Of a stretch of 64,000 nucleotides of DNA, positions 9,201 through 21,262 are shown one piece after another. The position numbers were made by a program, and so were the translations under genes. The stretch's first letter is position 1, and each line of letters begins with the position of its first letter. The notes under the pieces were generated by a model that was given only the letters and a program-made list of their open reading frames with translations, was not told the origin of the DNA and ran no database searches. Source of the DNA: Mermis nigrescens. Its lineage: Eukaryota > Nematoda > Enoplea > Mermithida > Mermithidae. The stretch is taken from assembly GCA_036768485.1 (NCBI GenBank), contig JAVLUZ010000054.1, forward strand, positions 186,001-250,000. Reading direction: 5' to 3'.

Positions 9201-12120
9201 TTAATTTACCGTGTGTTTCCAGCAATCGTTTTCACCATCTACTCAATTTTGGATCGAATCAATAAAATCAGATAAAAGTATATACATTTGAAAGCCCTTG
9301 TTCTCTTGATTCCAAAAATATATTTTACCCTTCACAATTTTCACTTACCGCTGAGAAAGAATGGAAAAACTATAACTAAAAAACCAACATGGCAGCCTAA
9401 GGCACATTTGAAAAAAATCGATATGTCGGCATTCCGTAGCTCACCATAAAGCTGCATTGAGCGGCAGTAGAATACAGTAACAAGGTTTATAGTCGCTGTC
9501 AAGAACCTGCATTCCCAGAGGTTGCCTACCATTAAAATTTCAAAAAATATTGAATATCTAAATAACCGAAGCCTTCTACTTCATGAAATTTATAGAAAAT
9601 GTGTAAAACGAGGAAAAAGGAGGATAGATGATGTTTCACGGCACAAAAATGAATTTAAAATGAAAAAATCAAGAAAAACAAGCATTCTCGACCAAAAATC
9701 GAGTACACAGGAAATTAAGGGTTAAGATTCTGCAAATCTTTGAAATATGGCATTATGACGTGACGGAATAATATGACAAAGCTATTAATCCGGCTGGCTG
9801 TCTAGTCACTGATTATGTGAACACGTTCATGAAAATGAAAATGGTAAGATGTGAATTTACGCTGAGAGATCAAAAATCATGATTATGTTCCTAAATTTTA
9901 TAAATTAAGGAAAACGTCATCAGGCTAATTTTCTGCTTAAACCCTTTTAAAATTCATTATTAGGTGTTAAAATTGTGTGTTTATATGCACTTTAAAACAG
10001 ATTTTTATAAATTTTTGCCTAGGAATGCTTTAAAAGTTCTTGTTAATTTGCACAAAAATCCTTTATATGTTTAAGTGTATGCTCTTTTTTCAAAATTTCA
10101 ACGATTTAAGGAAGCCAAAGGATATCCGCAAGCAGTGATGACTGAGTCCGATAGGATCAAGTACCTTGCAGATATTCAACATTGCAAAAATATTTTGATG
10201 GATCCGGCTAAAATTCAAAGAAATTAGGGAAAACGGACACTTGCCAAGCTCATGTTGAACAGTTTTTGGGGCAAGATGAGAAAATTTTCATTTCGGCTCT
10301 TATTTTGACACCAAATTTTCTTTACTACTAGTCAAATTTTGTAAAATGTGCAGTTTTTTGTTAATTTTATCTTCTGTTTAATGCATTTTTTCTCCGTATT
10401 TTCGCATAGAATTTCGATGAATGATATCTATACTCCTCAAATGTTGCATTTTTATAAGTGTGTTGTCAATTTATTGTATTTATTTTTTTGTTGAGCGTCA
10501 CAGAACATTCTTTTAGCATTTATATTAGGTTTTTTCTCTAAAATTTGGTTGGAAGCATTTAGATTTTGTAATTTTCAGTCAGTTTTGCATCAATTTTGTT
10601 AAAATAACAGGTTTATATCGCTTCTGTTATGCAATGTATCGCAATTTTAGAATTAAATTTCATTGAAACTGTTAAAACCCCAAATATTGCGTTTTTCATC
10701 TGCATTTTGTTTGCTTTTTGCTAAAATGTGTAACAGATATAACTATTTAGGTAAAGCATTTATATTAAATACTTTTGTGTTTTTTGATTTTTTTAGATTT
10801 TGATTAAATAATTAATACGTTATAGGTATTACATTGATGCATTTTCCAGCATTTAAATCTTTTTTTAGCTTTGCTTTTTCATGCTGATTTTGTTGGAGTA
10901 AGCTAAGACGTGCAAGTATTTTTAAACGTTTTAACTAATTTTTCTAGCATTTATGTAGCATTTTTGCGCTAATTTGGATGCCTAAACTTTAAACTTTTTC
11001 AATAAACATACAATGTGGTTTAATGCATTTTTCTAGAATTTATGTTACAATTTCACAACATACTCTTTAGATTTAGCGTTCTTTTATTTATTTTTCTCTT
11101 TATTTTGTTTTCAGTTGTTATTTTAGCTTTTCATATGATAAATGCATTTATAGCAATAAGTTTGGATTTATATTCTGAAATATTGTGTTTTTTGTCAATT
11201 TTGTGTCAATTTTGTCTGAATCAAAAAATTTTTTGTACGTGATTTTGCATTTTTCTAGCATTTGTATAAGATTTAGGAAGCTAAATAAAGAGTCATTTTT
11301 GCTTGTTTGCCGAATTTGCTGGAATACTAAATTTTATTTCATTTTTTATACTATATTCTAACATTTTATATTGTAAATATCTAAGCTTTTTAAAAATTTC
11401 ACACTTTTCAAGTTTGGTCAAAGGAACAACCTGACTAAGACGGTGTATTTCACTGATCCTGCAAAGTATTTTGCCCATGTGTTCAATCCAGCCAACACAA
11501 TCACAGCAATTCACATTATAATCTAAGGAATGATTGGCGTCACATACAAACAACACGACAATTTTGTTGACATCATGGGCAACACAAATCCCATTATTGC
11601 CGCTTATACGACCGCACAAGCTCGTTTGAAGCTTTACTCTTACATCCAGAAACTTGACAAAAGAGTGTTATATTTTGATACTGACAGTGTCGTTTACATT
11701 TTGAACTTAAACTGTGAGCTAGAGTACTGTGTACCTATTGGCGCCTATTTAGGCGAAATGACTGACAAACTTTGGGATTTTGGCGACCGATCCTACATTA
11801 CAGAATTATGCAGCGGTGGACCTAAAAACTATGGATTCAGTGTTTTTAGCACAAAGGACCAAAAAGAGTATTTTGTAAATAAAGTTCGAGGTATAACTCT
11901 GTCTTATCTGACTTTAGAGCGCATAAATTTTATTTCACTTCATTGCCTTATACATATATTTGTAAATAAAAATTGTAAGAACGAAATTTCTGCCGTGTCT
12001 TTGCATATTCAACGTAAACGCAAAGGTCGTAAAGTTGTTACAAAATTGACGCCAAAAAAATTTTGCATGGTGTGAGCATTGTTCGCCACAATTTTAGTAC
12101 TATACCCTATGGATATTTAG
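6291..12120 (+). pseudogene. Polinton protein-primed family B DNA polymerase, intron-containing and decayed
   Basis: This gene encoded the replicative polymerase. Exonuclease motifs are ExoI FFDFETMQE (about 6590), ExoII AIAHNAKGFDGQF (about 6815) and ExoIII YYKSDIAVLRQ (about 7310). A Cys/His stretch FYGCYWHGCPKC is at about 7640. Polymerase motifs are A DICSLYPFINKYEKYPIGHP (about 8405), B KLMLNSFWGK (about 10245) and [10 protein letters not shown] (about 11670). Pieces join across GT..AG introns: 6906-6963, 7223-7277, 7895-8311, about 8735-9730, 9844-10110 and about 10276-11413. Between motifs B and C an exon begins FGQRNNLTKTVYFTDPAKYF. Scattered stops and single-base shifts (near 7027, 7450, 8355, 8590, 10228 and 11525) show it is dead. 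The end near SIVRHNFSTIPYGY (about 12075-12120) is approximate. Confidence 0.85.
9198..9721. mobile_element. piggyBac-like non-autonomous element P1 (TTAA)
   Basis: TTAA at 9194-9197 and 9722-9725 flank a 524-bp segment. It starts CCCTTAATTTACC and, read from the other end, starts CCCTTAATTTCC: a 10-bp perfect terminal inverted repeat. TTAA target duplication with CCY ends is the piggyBac pattern. No transposase is present. It lies in the large polymerase intron just before the next exon, so it did not break coding sequence. Confidence 0.85.
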
Positions 12121-13376
12121 TACCTTGGCATAAGCATTCATTTGTGAATAAAGTGTAGATTGTTTCAACTCAACATTTTAGTTAAGTTTTTGCACTTGAT
12201 CTTTTCTTTTAATCTTTTAGGATATTAGGATATTGTGCATATTGAACAGACCTTTCGATTTTTTATTGAAAAAATAGTGGCAAGTTAAGTTTTTAATTTA
12301 CGAAGAAAGTTCCTAGATTATTTTTAGAAAGTTAAAAAATTTGTTAGATTTCTTCAAAAAGCGCGACTTTATACACTGATTATTTCCCGTAAAAACTGCG
12401 AATTTCCTTGAATTTTGCGTGGAAAAGTGATTCTGTTGTTAAATTTGGCTGATTACTACTTCAAAGCAAGAAATTCTGAAATTCGAGATGGCTAAGTTTT
12501 TTTGGTTTTTTAAAATTTGCGATAAACTGCTAAAATCAGATCGTTGTCATTTAAAATCTATAAAAATAAGGTTTTCAGATTAAAAATATTAGTAGTACAT
12601 CAGTAATTCTAAAATTCTGTTAAAGAAGCTGCACCTAATTTTTTAAGTACTTAAAAAATTTATATCAATTCTGACGTTTTTATTATTTTGGGATAATTAG
12701 TTAATTGCAGTGATTCCCTAGAAAACTGGTGTTTTTTTTTGATTAATAATTTTTCATAAAAATAGGAAAGCATCGTGTGTAAAAGCGTGTGAGTAAATTA
12801 ATTCTATTCCGCTCATTTTTGCAAAAGCGTAACAGATTAAATTTAGATAAGTACATTTTACATATAATTTGGCGCTAAGAGCATATGTCAGACCAAAATT
12901 TTTGAATTTAAGCAATATATCTTTATTTGTAAAGGTCACGCATTCTCATTTTTATTCATTTTTATTGCCCGATTTTATTATGTGCCTGCTGCAAAAGATC
13001 CATTGCAATAATCAAGGGTGCGTGTTATGCATGCTTTTGCAAATCGATCGGAGCTGTTTACTGAAAGAATTATCAGATGGCAAATAAATACACAATTAAC
13101 TACTTGTGCCAAATGCATACCTACTGTACTTACACATTTAATCAAGGCCAAAACAAAAGCAGATGCTTGAAATCTATAAAAATTCAAGAAAGGATAATTA
13201 ATAAAGTTTTGTTAACAGATGCATTCATATTTGCATATTGCAGAAAATGATTAATAAGATGGCGCATTCTTGCGAAAAAGGCAAATAGGGTTGCCGCCAA
13301 CTTGCAGTTATCATTTCTATATTTTCTTCCATCTTCCATTCACACTTGTCTGTTTTTTGTTTAAGAGCAATTCACA
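12121..13376. other. Non-coding AT-rich stretch
   Basis: There are no convincing genes; short frames here lack motifs and continuity. The right end of the Polinton should lie somewhere here or beyond, but I could not identify its terminal inverted repeat because the left end is outside the window. Confidence 0.6.
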
Positions 13377-14467
13377 ATGAATTTTGAAGATTCAAGCGTT
13401 TACATGGAAAAACTGAATGAGTATTTCCAAGGTAATATTTTTTTACATTTATCACTTTTATAAAGAAGAATCATTTGGACAATAGTTTGTTCTATCCATT
13501 TTGAGTTTATAATGAAAAGCTTCGAATAATCAGCAGATCTAGAATTTTTAAACAGACGGAACCCAAAACTTTTTTAATATTGTTAAAATAATTTGAAAAT
13601 TCCGCCCATTACGCATAGATTATTGTTGTTGTTTTGATAGGTAGAATTGTTTGTAATCCAAAGAAGTCCCCACATTTCCAAAAGCTTTCTACAAAAGACG
13701 CGCAAACTAGTGTGAAAATTGGGCACAAAGCGCCTAAAAACGCAAAACGTTGCTTCTTCTTATTATTTTTGTTTAATGCTTAAATTTGTAAAATGTGACT
13801 TGAAAAGATGCGAAGCGCAAACAGGCTTCACAATTTTTACTAAATACTTAATCAGTCACTGTTCATGCACAAAAAACTAGTCTGCTAATGTAAACAAAGG
13901 TTTTCTTAGTGTGCCAAGTATGTAAGTCAGTGAATGTCATGAATGGGTACTAAAATATTAAAAATCATGAAAAAGTCTAAAATTATCCAGAAAAATAACC
14001 TATTTCTTATTTATTTTGACAACAAGGCGGCTGCTCCTAAATCCGCTTTTGCTCAGCATTTAATTTATATAAAAAACTTTTATAACATTTTCAAAATAGA
14101 CAAGTGGCAGACCAAGAAAAATCTATCCTTGCAAATAGAAAAACCTTTTGCATAATGGACAATTTTTTCAAAAAATTCACACAATTCATTCTATTCAAGG
14201 GTCACTTAAAACGCCTATTTAATTTTTGAAAAATTTTTATTTTCAGAATAGAAAGTAATAAAAAATCTAAACCTAATTTTGAGTGCATTTTCTATGCTCT
14301 CTACAAAATAAAGCATCATTAATAATTGAGTAAAACAATAAATCAATTACTATTGGATAAAAAAATTATAGAAATGTTTTACTTGATATTAACATTAACA
14401 AAAATTAATAGTAGATATCCTTGATTACTAAAATAAAATTAATGATAATAAACATGGGGGGACTTTT

Positions 14468-14890
14468 TGAACAATTTCCCTGCCACCTTTTTTTAACCGA
14501 TCCTAGCTGCAGTAACAAAACTTTACATACAACTAGCTTATAAGTTCTTGTCTTTATTTTTTTGTGCAGAAGTCAATAAAGGTTGTTTACATTCATACAT
14601 AAAATTTGATTACTGTATTTTAATTTTGTCACTCAAAAACAGTGGCGGGTATACGTGGGCAGCAAGAAAATTCTGGGGGTGAAAGATTTTTCGAAGGTAA
14701 AAAAATAATGGTATGATGAAGAAAACACCATTTTTCGACGTTTATCATCAAGCACTATCCATTGGCATCAAAAAATTGCGAAAAAAACGTAAAAAATTTT
14801 CAAAAATTGAATTCTGGGGGGTATTTTAATTTCTGGGGATGCATACCCCCAAACCCCCACGCCCAGGTGTGATAGCAGGGAAATTGTTCA
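14468..14890. repeat. 16-bp inverted repeat flanking copy A3 and 170 bp more
   Basis: TGAACAATTTCCCTGC at 14468-14483 recurs as its exact reverse complement at 14875-14890, three bases beyond the end of family A copy A3. These are either the arms of a short palindromic element split by later insertions or a chance rearrangement. No target duplication was found. Confidence 0.6.
14650..14871 (+). mobile_element. Family A element, copy A3
   Basis: It begins TATACGTGGGCAGCAAG (first base changed) and ends CCCACGCCCAGGTGTG. It has the family core (caagcactatccattggcat). The flanks GTGGCGGG and ATAGCAGG match at 5 of 8 positions, so the duplication is decayed or absent. It lies in the intron of the candidate gene. 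Confidence 0.9.
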
Positions 14891-15357
14891 GAAGGTGTAG
14901 ATTTTATGTATATTATTATTTTTAAAAATTTATATCATCATACATAAATATAAAATTTAAATTTTAGTAACCTAAATAAAAAAGACAAGAGAGCGATTAA
15001 AAGTTAGTTTTGATTCCTATGTTGTGAAAAATTATACTAAAACTCATTATTGTTTATAAACTATTCCTAATAATTCTAGGCGCTGTGGTTACATCCGAAG
15101 GCAAAATAAAATTGGATGATATATTTTGGATCAAGTTCTTACAAAGCTCCAAAGAACATTACAAAGTGACAGTTAAGATATACAACGCGGTCAATGGCTT
15201 GAGCGGGAAAAAAAGCTTTCCGCTTTTTAGGCTTTTGCAAACAAAATTGCAACACAGTTGTCCAGCGATACCAACTGGAATTACGCACTCACGTTATATG
15301 AAAATTTAAGTGACAAAGGACGAAGGCAACTGTGAGATGATTCATTTGACTCCTTAG

Positions 15358-15620
15358 CATACGTGGGCAGCAAGAAAATTCTGGGGGGTGCAAGATTTTT
15401 TTGAAGGTCGAAAAATGGCCTTAAAAATGGTGGTATGGCGATAAAAACACCATTTTTCGACGTTTCTCATCAAGCACTATCTATTGGCATCAAAAAATTG
15501 CGAAAAAAAACGAAAAAAATTTTCAAAAATTGAATTCTGGGGGGGGGGGTATTTTGATTTCTGGGGTATTTTGGTTTCTGGGGAGTGCATACCCCCAAAC
15601 CCCCCCCACGCCCAGGTGTG
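15358..15620 (+). mobile_element. Family A element, copy A4
   Basis: It begins CATACGTGGGCAGCAAG and ends CCACGCCCAGGTGTG, flanked by a perfect 8-bp target duplication CTCCTTAG (15350-15357, 15621-15628). It belongs to the ACGTGGG / CCTGGG subfamily. It interrupts exon 2 of the candidate gene. Confidence 0.97.
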
Positions 15621-15659
15621 CTCCTTAGCCAAGGAGAATTTTTCTCGCATAAAGTGCAT

Positions 15660-17125
15660 GTAAAGTATAAACTCATTTTTTAAATGTGATGCATTTTTTG
15701 TTGAATTGACTTTGAAATTACGACGTCATTTAAATTATGTAGTAAGTTACATGATTTTTTTCGCAATTTTGTGCTTTTAAAACAAACACTCTTGTTCTAA
15801 AATGTTATATGCTTTTTGATTTCCTGATCGTAAACAACATTTTGCAAAAAAATATATAGTATTGTTTTAACATCGAAGAATCTTTCTCAAACATATGGAA
15901 GGCGTTGTGTAAGCACCCATTTCCAAGGGCTCTAGTATGAAATAATTAAGCCTCCAAAAGTTTAAATTTTTTTATATTTGCTAAACTGTTTATAGGTTTA
16001 CAATTTTTTAATTAAGAATATAAAACAATGAAAGGTAGTGTAAATAACGCATTGTTTATTAATTAGGACAGCCAGGCATTAAAATAGTACAAACAATTTT
16101 TTTAGCATTCTATGGTATTAACGTTCAGTTTAACTTATAGATAAATATATTTTTTTATTCTCTTTATAATGCATTGAATGCTTAAAAGACAAAACAAATA
16201 GAATTAAAAAAGTAAAGAATAAATAGAAATGACGTTTTTAGTTATGCAACGGTATGTAATACCTGACTGAAAAGTTGCTATTAATTAGGAAACGTATCAA
16301 TAATTTTGAAAAATTTGAAAGTTCGAAATTCTCATGCATTTATGAAAATCTCATAATTATGTATATAGCGCTAAGCTTTAAAAAATTATTTTCCAAATCA
16401 TGAAGCCTTCGAATTTTAGAATGTTTACAATAAGTCATTAAAATTTATTATATTTATGCAAATTAATGTAAGTTGCACAATAAATGTTATAACCTTAAAT
16501 TATAAAGTTAATCATCTAAATAGCCATCAAAATCCAGTTTTCAATCTGTATAAAGTCGTATTGGCTGTTTAAAACATATAACCAGACTTACATTTTTCCA
16601 CATGTTTAGAACTGTGCCTATTACAGCAGCATTTTAATTTTATACCGCTGTCTACATTGGCTTTGAAAAATTTAGAATTACTAACTTAAACATACATTTG
16701 CAAATAATATGTAGATTGAATAGTGAGCCATTAAAATCGATTTTTGGTGTAGGTAATGGCTATAAAAACCTATCGGACATTATAATTGCGCAGACCTATT
16801 GTGCATAGGTACATAAGTAGGTACAATGTATACATAGGTACACGGACTACTGTATGCACAATTCCCCAGTGTGCTTACAACCACAATAACACGTAGGTAT
16901 TTAAATCCCCAAAAGTATGCAAGGTCTTACTGTATGTTCAGTTCCTCAGATTCGTGCACATGCGTTCTTATTGTCCCCAGGGTGCTTATACACATGCGGA
17001 TAGGCACGCGTGTGTACATAACACTAAGTACCTTTATTACGTATAAAGGCTAGGTATATGCTTATGCACGCCCCGCCTGATGTCAGCTAGGTTCATTAGC
17101 CAGTTAGGGTGTCCCCCATTACTAC
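15660..17125. other. Non-coding AT-rich stretch
   Basis: There is no gene signal. From about 16800 to 17060 the sequence becomes richer in TAGGTAC-type words (CATAGGTACATAAGTAGG and similar), which I cannot assign to a named repeat. It leads directly into the 5'-truncated Gypsy RT. Confidence 0.6.
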
Positions 17126-17752
17126 TACTCACTGTAACAAAAAAGATAGTCATCCTATCCCTAAGATAGACCGCATTTTGGACCCATTGACAGGTACAAA
17201 GTATTTCATGTCGTTAGATCAGGCTAATGCCTATCATACCATACCCATTGCGGATAACACACACCCAAAAAAACAGCATTAATCACGCTCCAAGGGCTAT
17301 ACAAATTTTATTTCCTCCCCTTTGGCATATGCAACGCCCCCATGATGTTTCAGCATCTGATGGACATATTGCTTACTGGTTTGCAATAGCAAACTTGCGT
17401 CATCTATTTAGACAATGTTCTTGTGTTCAGTAATGATCATGCTGAAATGTTGTATAGACTCGATAATATACTTTCTCACTTGAATGAAGCAGGTATGAAA
17501 CTTCACATCAAAAAATGCACATTTTTCCGACCTCACATGAAATTCCTAGGTCATATAATTTATTCACATGGCATTTAGCCCAACCCACAAAAAGTACATG
17601 CAATCCTGCAAATACCTGCACCTACAAATATTGAAGACCTAGAATCGTTTTTAGGTTTGCCTTCGTATTATCGACGTTTCATTAAAATTGTTCACAAATT
17701 TTGTTTCCGCTTATACAACTCTTGAAAAAGAATGCACAATTCATATGGGGTC

Positions 17753-18630
17753 TAGTGTTGTAAAAGATAAGGATTTTTGCAAGATAAAAGATGAAGATTA
17801 AGTTGAAATTTTAAAATTTAGAAGATAAAGATAAGAATAAAGATAAAAAATAAAGAAAGAAAAGATAATTTGCAAGATAAATGAAGCAAAAGATAAAGAT
17901 AAAGATAAAGTGTACATATGTAAATATGGTCGCCTGGACCCAGAGAATGATGTTTGTGAAGTGCAATAAACGAGAGTGGGTGATGTAAAGCAGCCAACTG
18001 AATGCCTTATTTTTACACCTGAGATCAAAGGGGTGATAGGCATTAAGCACAGATAAGTGTAGGTTTGGGGGTTTGCCCACAGTATCTGACTGACCCATGT
18101 ATTACTACTAGTACTACTACTGGCAGACAGCAAGTCACTTCTTTCTTTTCACAAGCATCAAAAACCTGCTCCGTGCGCCTGTACAAAGTATAGTCGCAAC
18201 AATTATTGATTTTTTTAAACTTCTCTATGTTCCCTAGGCTTGGACTTCGATTAACATGGGTGCTAGTAGTAGTACTCCCGCTTAGATCGGCATCACTTCC
18301 GCTTACTTATGTTGATATGCAGGCATAAGTTTGGGCTGCACGCCATAGGGTTTAAACAATTGTTTTCTTTTCTTTTCTTGTATCAGTAAAACTTGAATGC
18401 TCCTAAATGTATTTCACGTCAAACCTGCATTTTGCTAACTTATGCACATACTTTATCTTTTTTGCAAGATAAATTCCTATCAAAAAGATAAAGATAAAGA
18501 TAGCCTGTGATTTTTATAAAAGATAAAAATAAAGATAAAGATAAATATAAAAATTCGTCAGGATAGATAAAGAACGCTTTATCTTTATCTTGCTAAAAAG
18601 ATAAAGATTAACATATGTTTTACAACACTA
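17753..18630. mobile_element. hAT-like non-autonomous element, family H1 copy 1
   Basis: Its ends are TAGTGTTGTAAAAGAT on the left and the complement of TAGTGTTGTAAAACAT on the right, with a perfect 8-bp target duplication ATGGGGTC (17745-17752, 18631-18638). This is the hAT pattern. The subterminal parts are arrays of AGATAA words on both sides. The middle (about 17930-18420) is shared in reverse orientation with the second copy at 45936. No transposase is present. It splits the Gypsy RT from its RNase H. Confidence 0.95.
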
Positions 18631-19320
18631 ATGGGGTCCCATGCAGCAACAAGGATTCAATGAACTTAAATCACTTTTAGCATCTGCTCCCATCTTGCAG
18701 CACTCCAATTTCATTTGAGCGTTCATTTTACAAACCAACACATCTTATTGCGGCATTGGAGCAGTTTTGAGCCAAATAGGTTCAGATAATAAGGAACATC
18801 CGGTCGCATTTGCTAGCAAAAGTCTTAAAACGGCCAAAATTAATTATGCTATTAGTGAATTAGAGACCTTCAGTCTTCCTTTTTGTTGAGTATTTTTGCT
18901 GATATCTTTTTCAGCAAGACATGATTATACATACCGATCACACAGCGTGAAATCGGTTTTATCAAAAGAAAATCCATCAGGTAAAATCGCACATTGGGGT
19001 CTTGCTTTTTCCGCATATAAATTAGACATTTAGCCTCAAAAAGTTTCACAAAATAAAAATGCAGACGTTATGTTCAGATTTCTGTGTCAAAATAAACATA
19101 AAACATTGATATCGAAAATCTTAAATTATACCTTATAATTGAAATTTTAGGTCTTGAAAAAGAATGCACTGAAACCAAAGAATTACATGAGAATTTGGCT
19201 GAGTATCAGTTGAATGATGCTGAAATCCAAAAAGTTCGAAAGCTTTTAGAAGAAAATAACCCGGACATACGAAATAATTTCACTTTGTCCTCTGATATTC
19301 TGTATGAAAAGAGTGGCAGC

Positions 19321-19792
19321 CACACCTGGGCGTGGGGTGGGAGGGGGGTTTGGAGTATGCACCCCCAAGAAACCATAATACCCCCCAAAATCAAAATACC
19401 CCCACCTCAAAATTCAGTTTTTGAAAATGGTGTTTTTTTCGCCATACCACCACACCTGGGCGTGGGGGGTTTAGGGGGTATGCACCCTCCCAGAAACCAA
19501 AATACCCCCCCCCCAGAAATCAAAATACCCCCCTCAGAATTCAATTTTTGAAAATTTTTTTCGTCTTTTTCGCAATTTTTTGATGCCAATGGATAGTGCT
19601 TGATGAGAAACGTCGAAAAATGGTGTATTTATCACCATACCACCATTTTTAAGGCCATTTTTCGACCTTCAAAAAATCTTGCACCCCCCCAGAATTTTCT
19701 TGCTGCCCACGTATGCATACCACCATTTTAAGGTCATTTTTTACCTTTGAAAAATCTTTTACCCCCCAGAATTTTCTTGCTGCCCACGTATG
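19321..19792 (-). mobile_element. Family A element, copy A5 (outer, carries A6 inside)
   Basis: It begins CACACCTGGGCGTGGGG and ends TTGCTGCCCACGTATG. Its flanks GTGGCAGC and GTGGCACT match at 6 of 8. Copy A6 with its own target duplication interrupts it; without A6 and the duplicated 8 bp it is about 200 bp. It splits the Gypsy integrase N-terminus. Confidence 0.93.
19451..19715 (-). mobile_element. Family A element, copy A6 (nested inside A5)
   Basis: It begins CACACCTGGGCGTGGGG and ends TTGCTGCCCACGTATG, with a perfect 8-bp target duplication CATACCAC (19443-19450, 19716-19723). The duplicated bases are part of the host copy's own sequence, which proves that the element inserted into a member of its own family. 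Confidence 0.97.
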
Positions 19793-20809
19793 GTGGCACT
19801 GGCAACTCTTCGAAGTTTTATGTACCTTAGCAACTCAGACATTCTATTTTCACTGCGTTTTATGCGAGTAAAGTTGCCGGTCATTTTAGCGTGCAAAAAA
19901 CAATTTCTCTCATCAAACGCTATTATTATTGGCCTACATTACGCTGTGATGCAATTAAATATTGCCGCACCTGCCATACTTGCCAAACAAAAAACGAGCC
20001 TATTCAGCATAGGATTAAGGCCGAATTATTTCCTATTCATATTACTGGTCCTTTCAACTGGTTTGGATTAGACTGTGTAGGACCCCTACCATTGTCTAAC
20101 AACAGAAATCGCTTTCTCATAGTCTTCATAGACTACTTAAGCAAATACGCAGAGGCATTTCCCACAAATAATATAAGCGCAAAAACAGTAGCAGAAAAAT
20201 TCATTATGGGCATTGTCTGTAGGCATTGTGCGACTGAAATCATCCATTGCAATTGTGGCTCAGACTTTGTTTCATCTCTCTTCTCCGAAATTACTGCATT
20301 ATGTAGCACACAAAAAATACATATGTCGGCCTACCACCCTATGGCCAATGAGGAAGTGGAACACATAAATCAAACACTTATTACGCGTAGCCGCATATAC
20401 TTAGATCCTTGACACACTAACTGGGACAATTATTTGCCATATGCAATTTTTGCACGAAATGTACATAAACAAGACACAAAAGGTTTTGCTCCCTGTGAGC
20501 TTTTGTATGGTCATCAACCATTATTGCCCACAGACGTGACTTAATTTTTTCCCACGATTCACATAGTTGATCTTTATGATTATGTAACAAAAGTAAAACG
20601 TTTCTTTACGCAAGCCATTACGGTAGCAAAGCAAAACATTGCTGTTTTGCAGAATTCTTATGCATCTCAATACAATAGAAACACTCATTGCATTCATTAC
20701 CGAGTAGGAGACTTAGTGCTTAAGACAAATCATTCAATTAGGCCAGGATTAACCCATAAATTTACTCAGAAAAATCTGGGTCCATATAAAATTATTCACA
20801 CCTGTTGAC

Positions 20810-21079
20810 CATACGTGGGCAGCAAGAAAATTCTGGGGGGGTGTGCAAGATTTTTTGAAGGTCGAAAAATGGCCTTAAAAATGGTGGTATGGCGATAAAA
20901 ACACCATTCTTTGACGTTTCTCATCAAGCACTATCCATTGGCATCAAAAATTGTGAAAAAAAACGAAAAAAATTTTCAAAAATTTAATTTTGGGGGGGGG
21001 TATTTTGATTTCTGGGGGGGTATTTTGGTTTCTGGGGATTGCATACCCCCCTAACCCCCCCCCCCCACGCCCAGGTGTG
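20810..21079 (+). mobile_element. Family A element, copy A7
   Basis: It begins CATACGTGGGCAGCAAG and ends CCACGCCCAGGTGTG, with a perfect target duplication CTGTTGAC (20802-20809, 21080-21087). It contains two tandem TTCTGGGGGG-TATTTTG units. It sits in the last part of the Gypsy pol. Confidence 0.97.
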
Positions 21080-21262
21080 CTGTTGACCAAACCTCAAGAT
21101 CGGGAACGTATATTCTAAAACAATGAAAATTCGTATGTAAATAATACTAAGCCATACTGTAGCCATACAGAGTAATATGTCATAGCATTTTTCTTAAATA
21201 TGTATTTATGCATTTATAGACTTAACACAGCTACTGTATATGACGCATAAAATAGTTACCAT

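Larger units (their letters stand above)
13377..15659 (+). pseudogene. Candidate two-exon gene of unknown function, exon 2 hit by family A
   Basis: Exon 1 (13377-13431) starts at an ATG (TTCACAATG), reads MNFEDSSVYMEKLNEYFQ and ends at a donor CAAG|GTAATA in phase 1. A matching acceptor TTCTAG| at 15079 opens exon 2, which continues in phase as GAVVTSEGKIKLDDIFWIKF and then FKVTVKIYNAVNGLSGKK-like sequence. After about 15210 the best reading changes frame, and the text TNWNYALTLYENLSDKGRRQ leads up to the insertion at 15358. Beyond the element the reading AKENFSRIKCM reaches a donor-like CAT|GTAAAGT near 15659. I recognise no family. It may be a Polinton-borne gene, since the polymerase also has introns, or a host gene. 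Two frame problems suggest decay. Confidence 0.45.
17126..21120 (+). pseudogene. Gypsy/Ty3-type pol: RT, RNase H, integrase; truncated and interrupted
   Basis: The 5' part (gag, protease) is missing. The RT begins near 17130 (HPIPKIDRILDPLTG), with SLDQANAYHTIPI, LPFGICNAPMMFQ and an altered catalytic box YLDN where YLDD is usual; it continues FLGHIIYSHGI and LGLPSYYRRFI to 17745. After the hAT-like insertion the RNase H follows (18650-18980, GIGAVLSQIGSDNKEHPVAFASK). The integrase has its zinc-binding region (CRTCHTCQ, about 19970), LDCVGPLPLS, GSDFVSSLF and AYHPMANEEVEH. A C-terminal part ends about 20800 (RVGDLVLKTNHSI) and resumes after copy A7 for a few codons. Many stops are visible, and no LTR was found on either side. 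Confidence 0.85.

Noticed and set aside
13943..14155. 70-codon Lys-rich frame
   Set aside because: It lies in the presumed intron of the candidate gene and has the composition of random AT-rich DNA.
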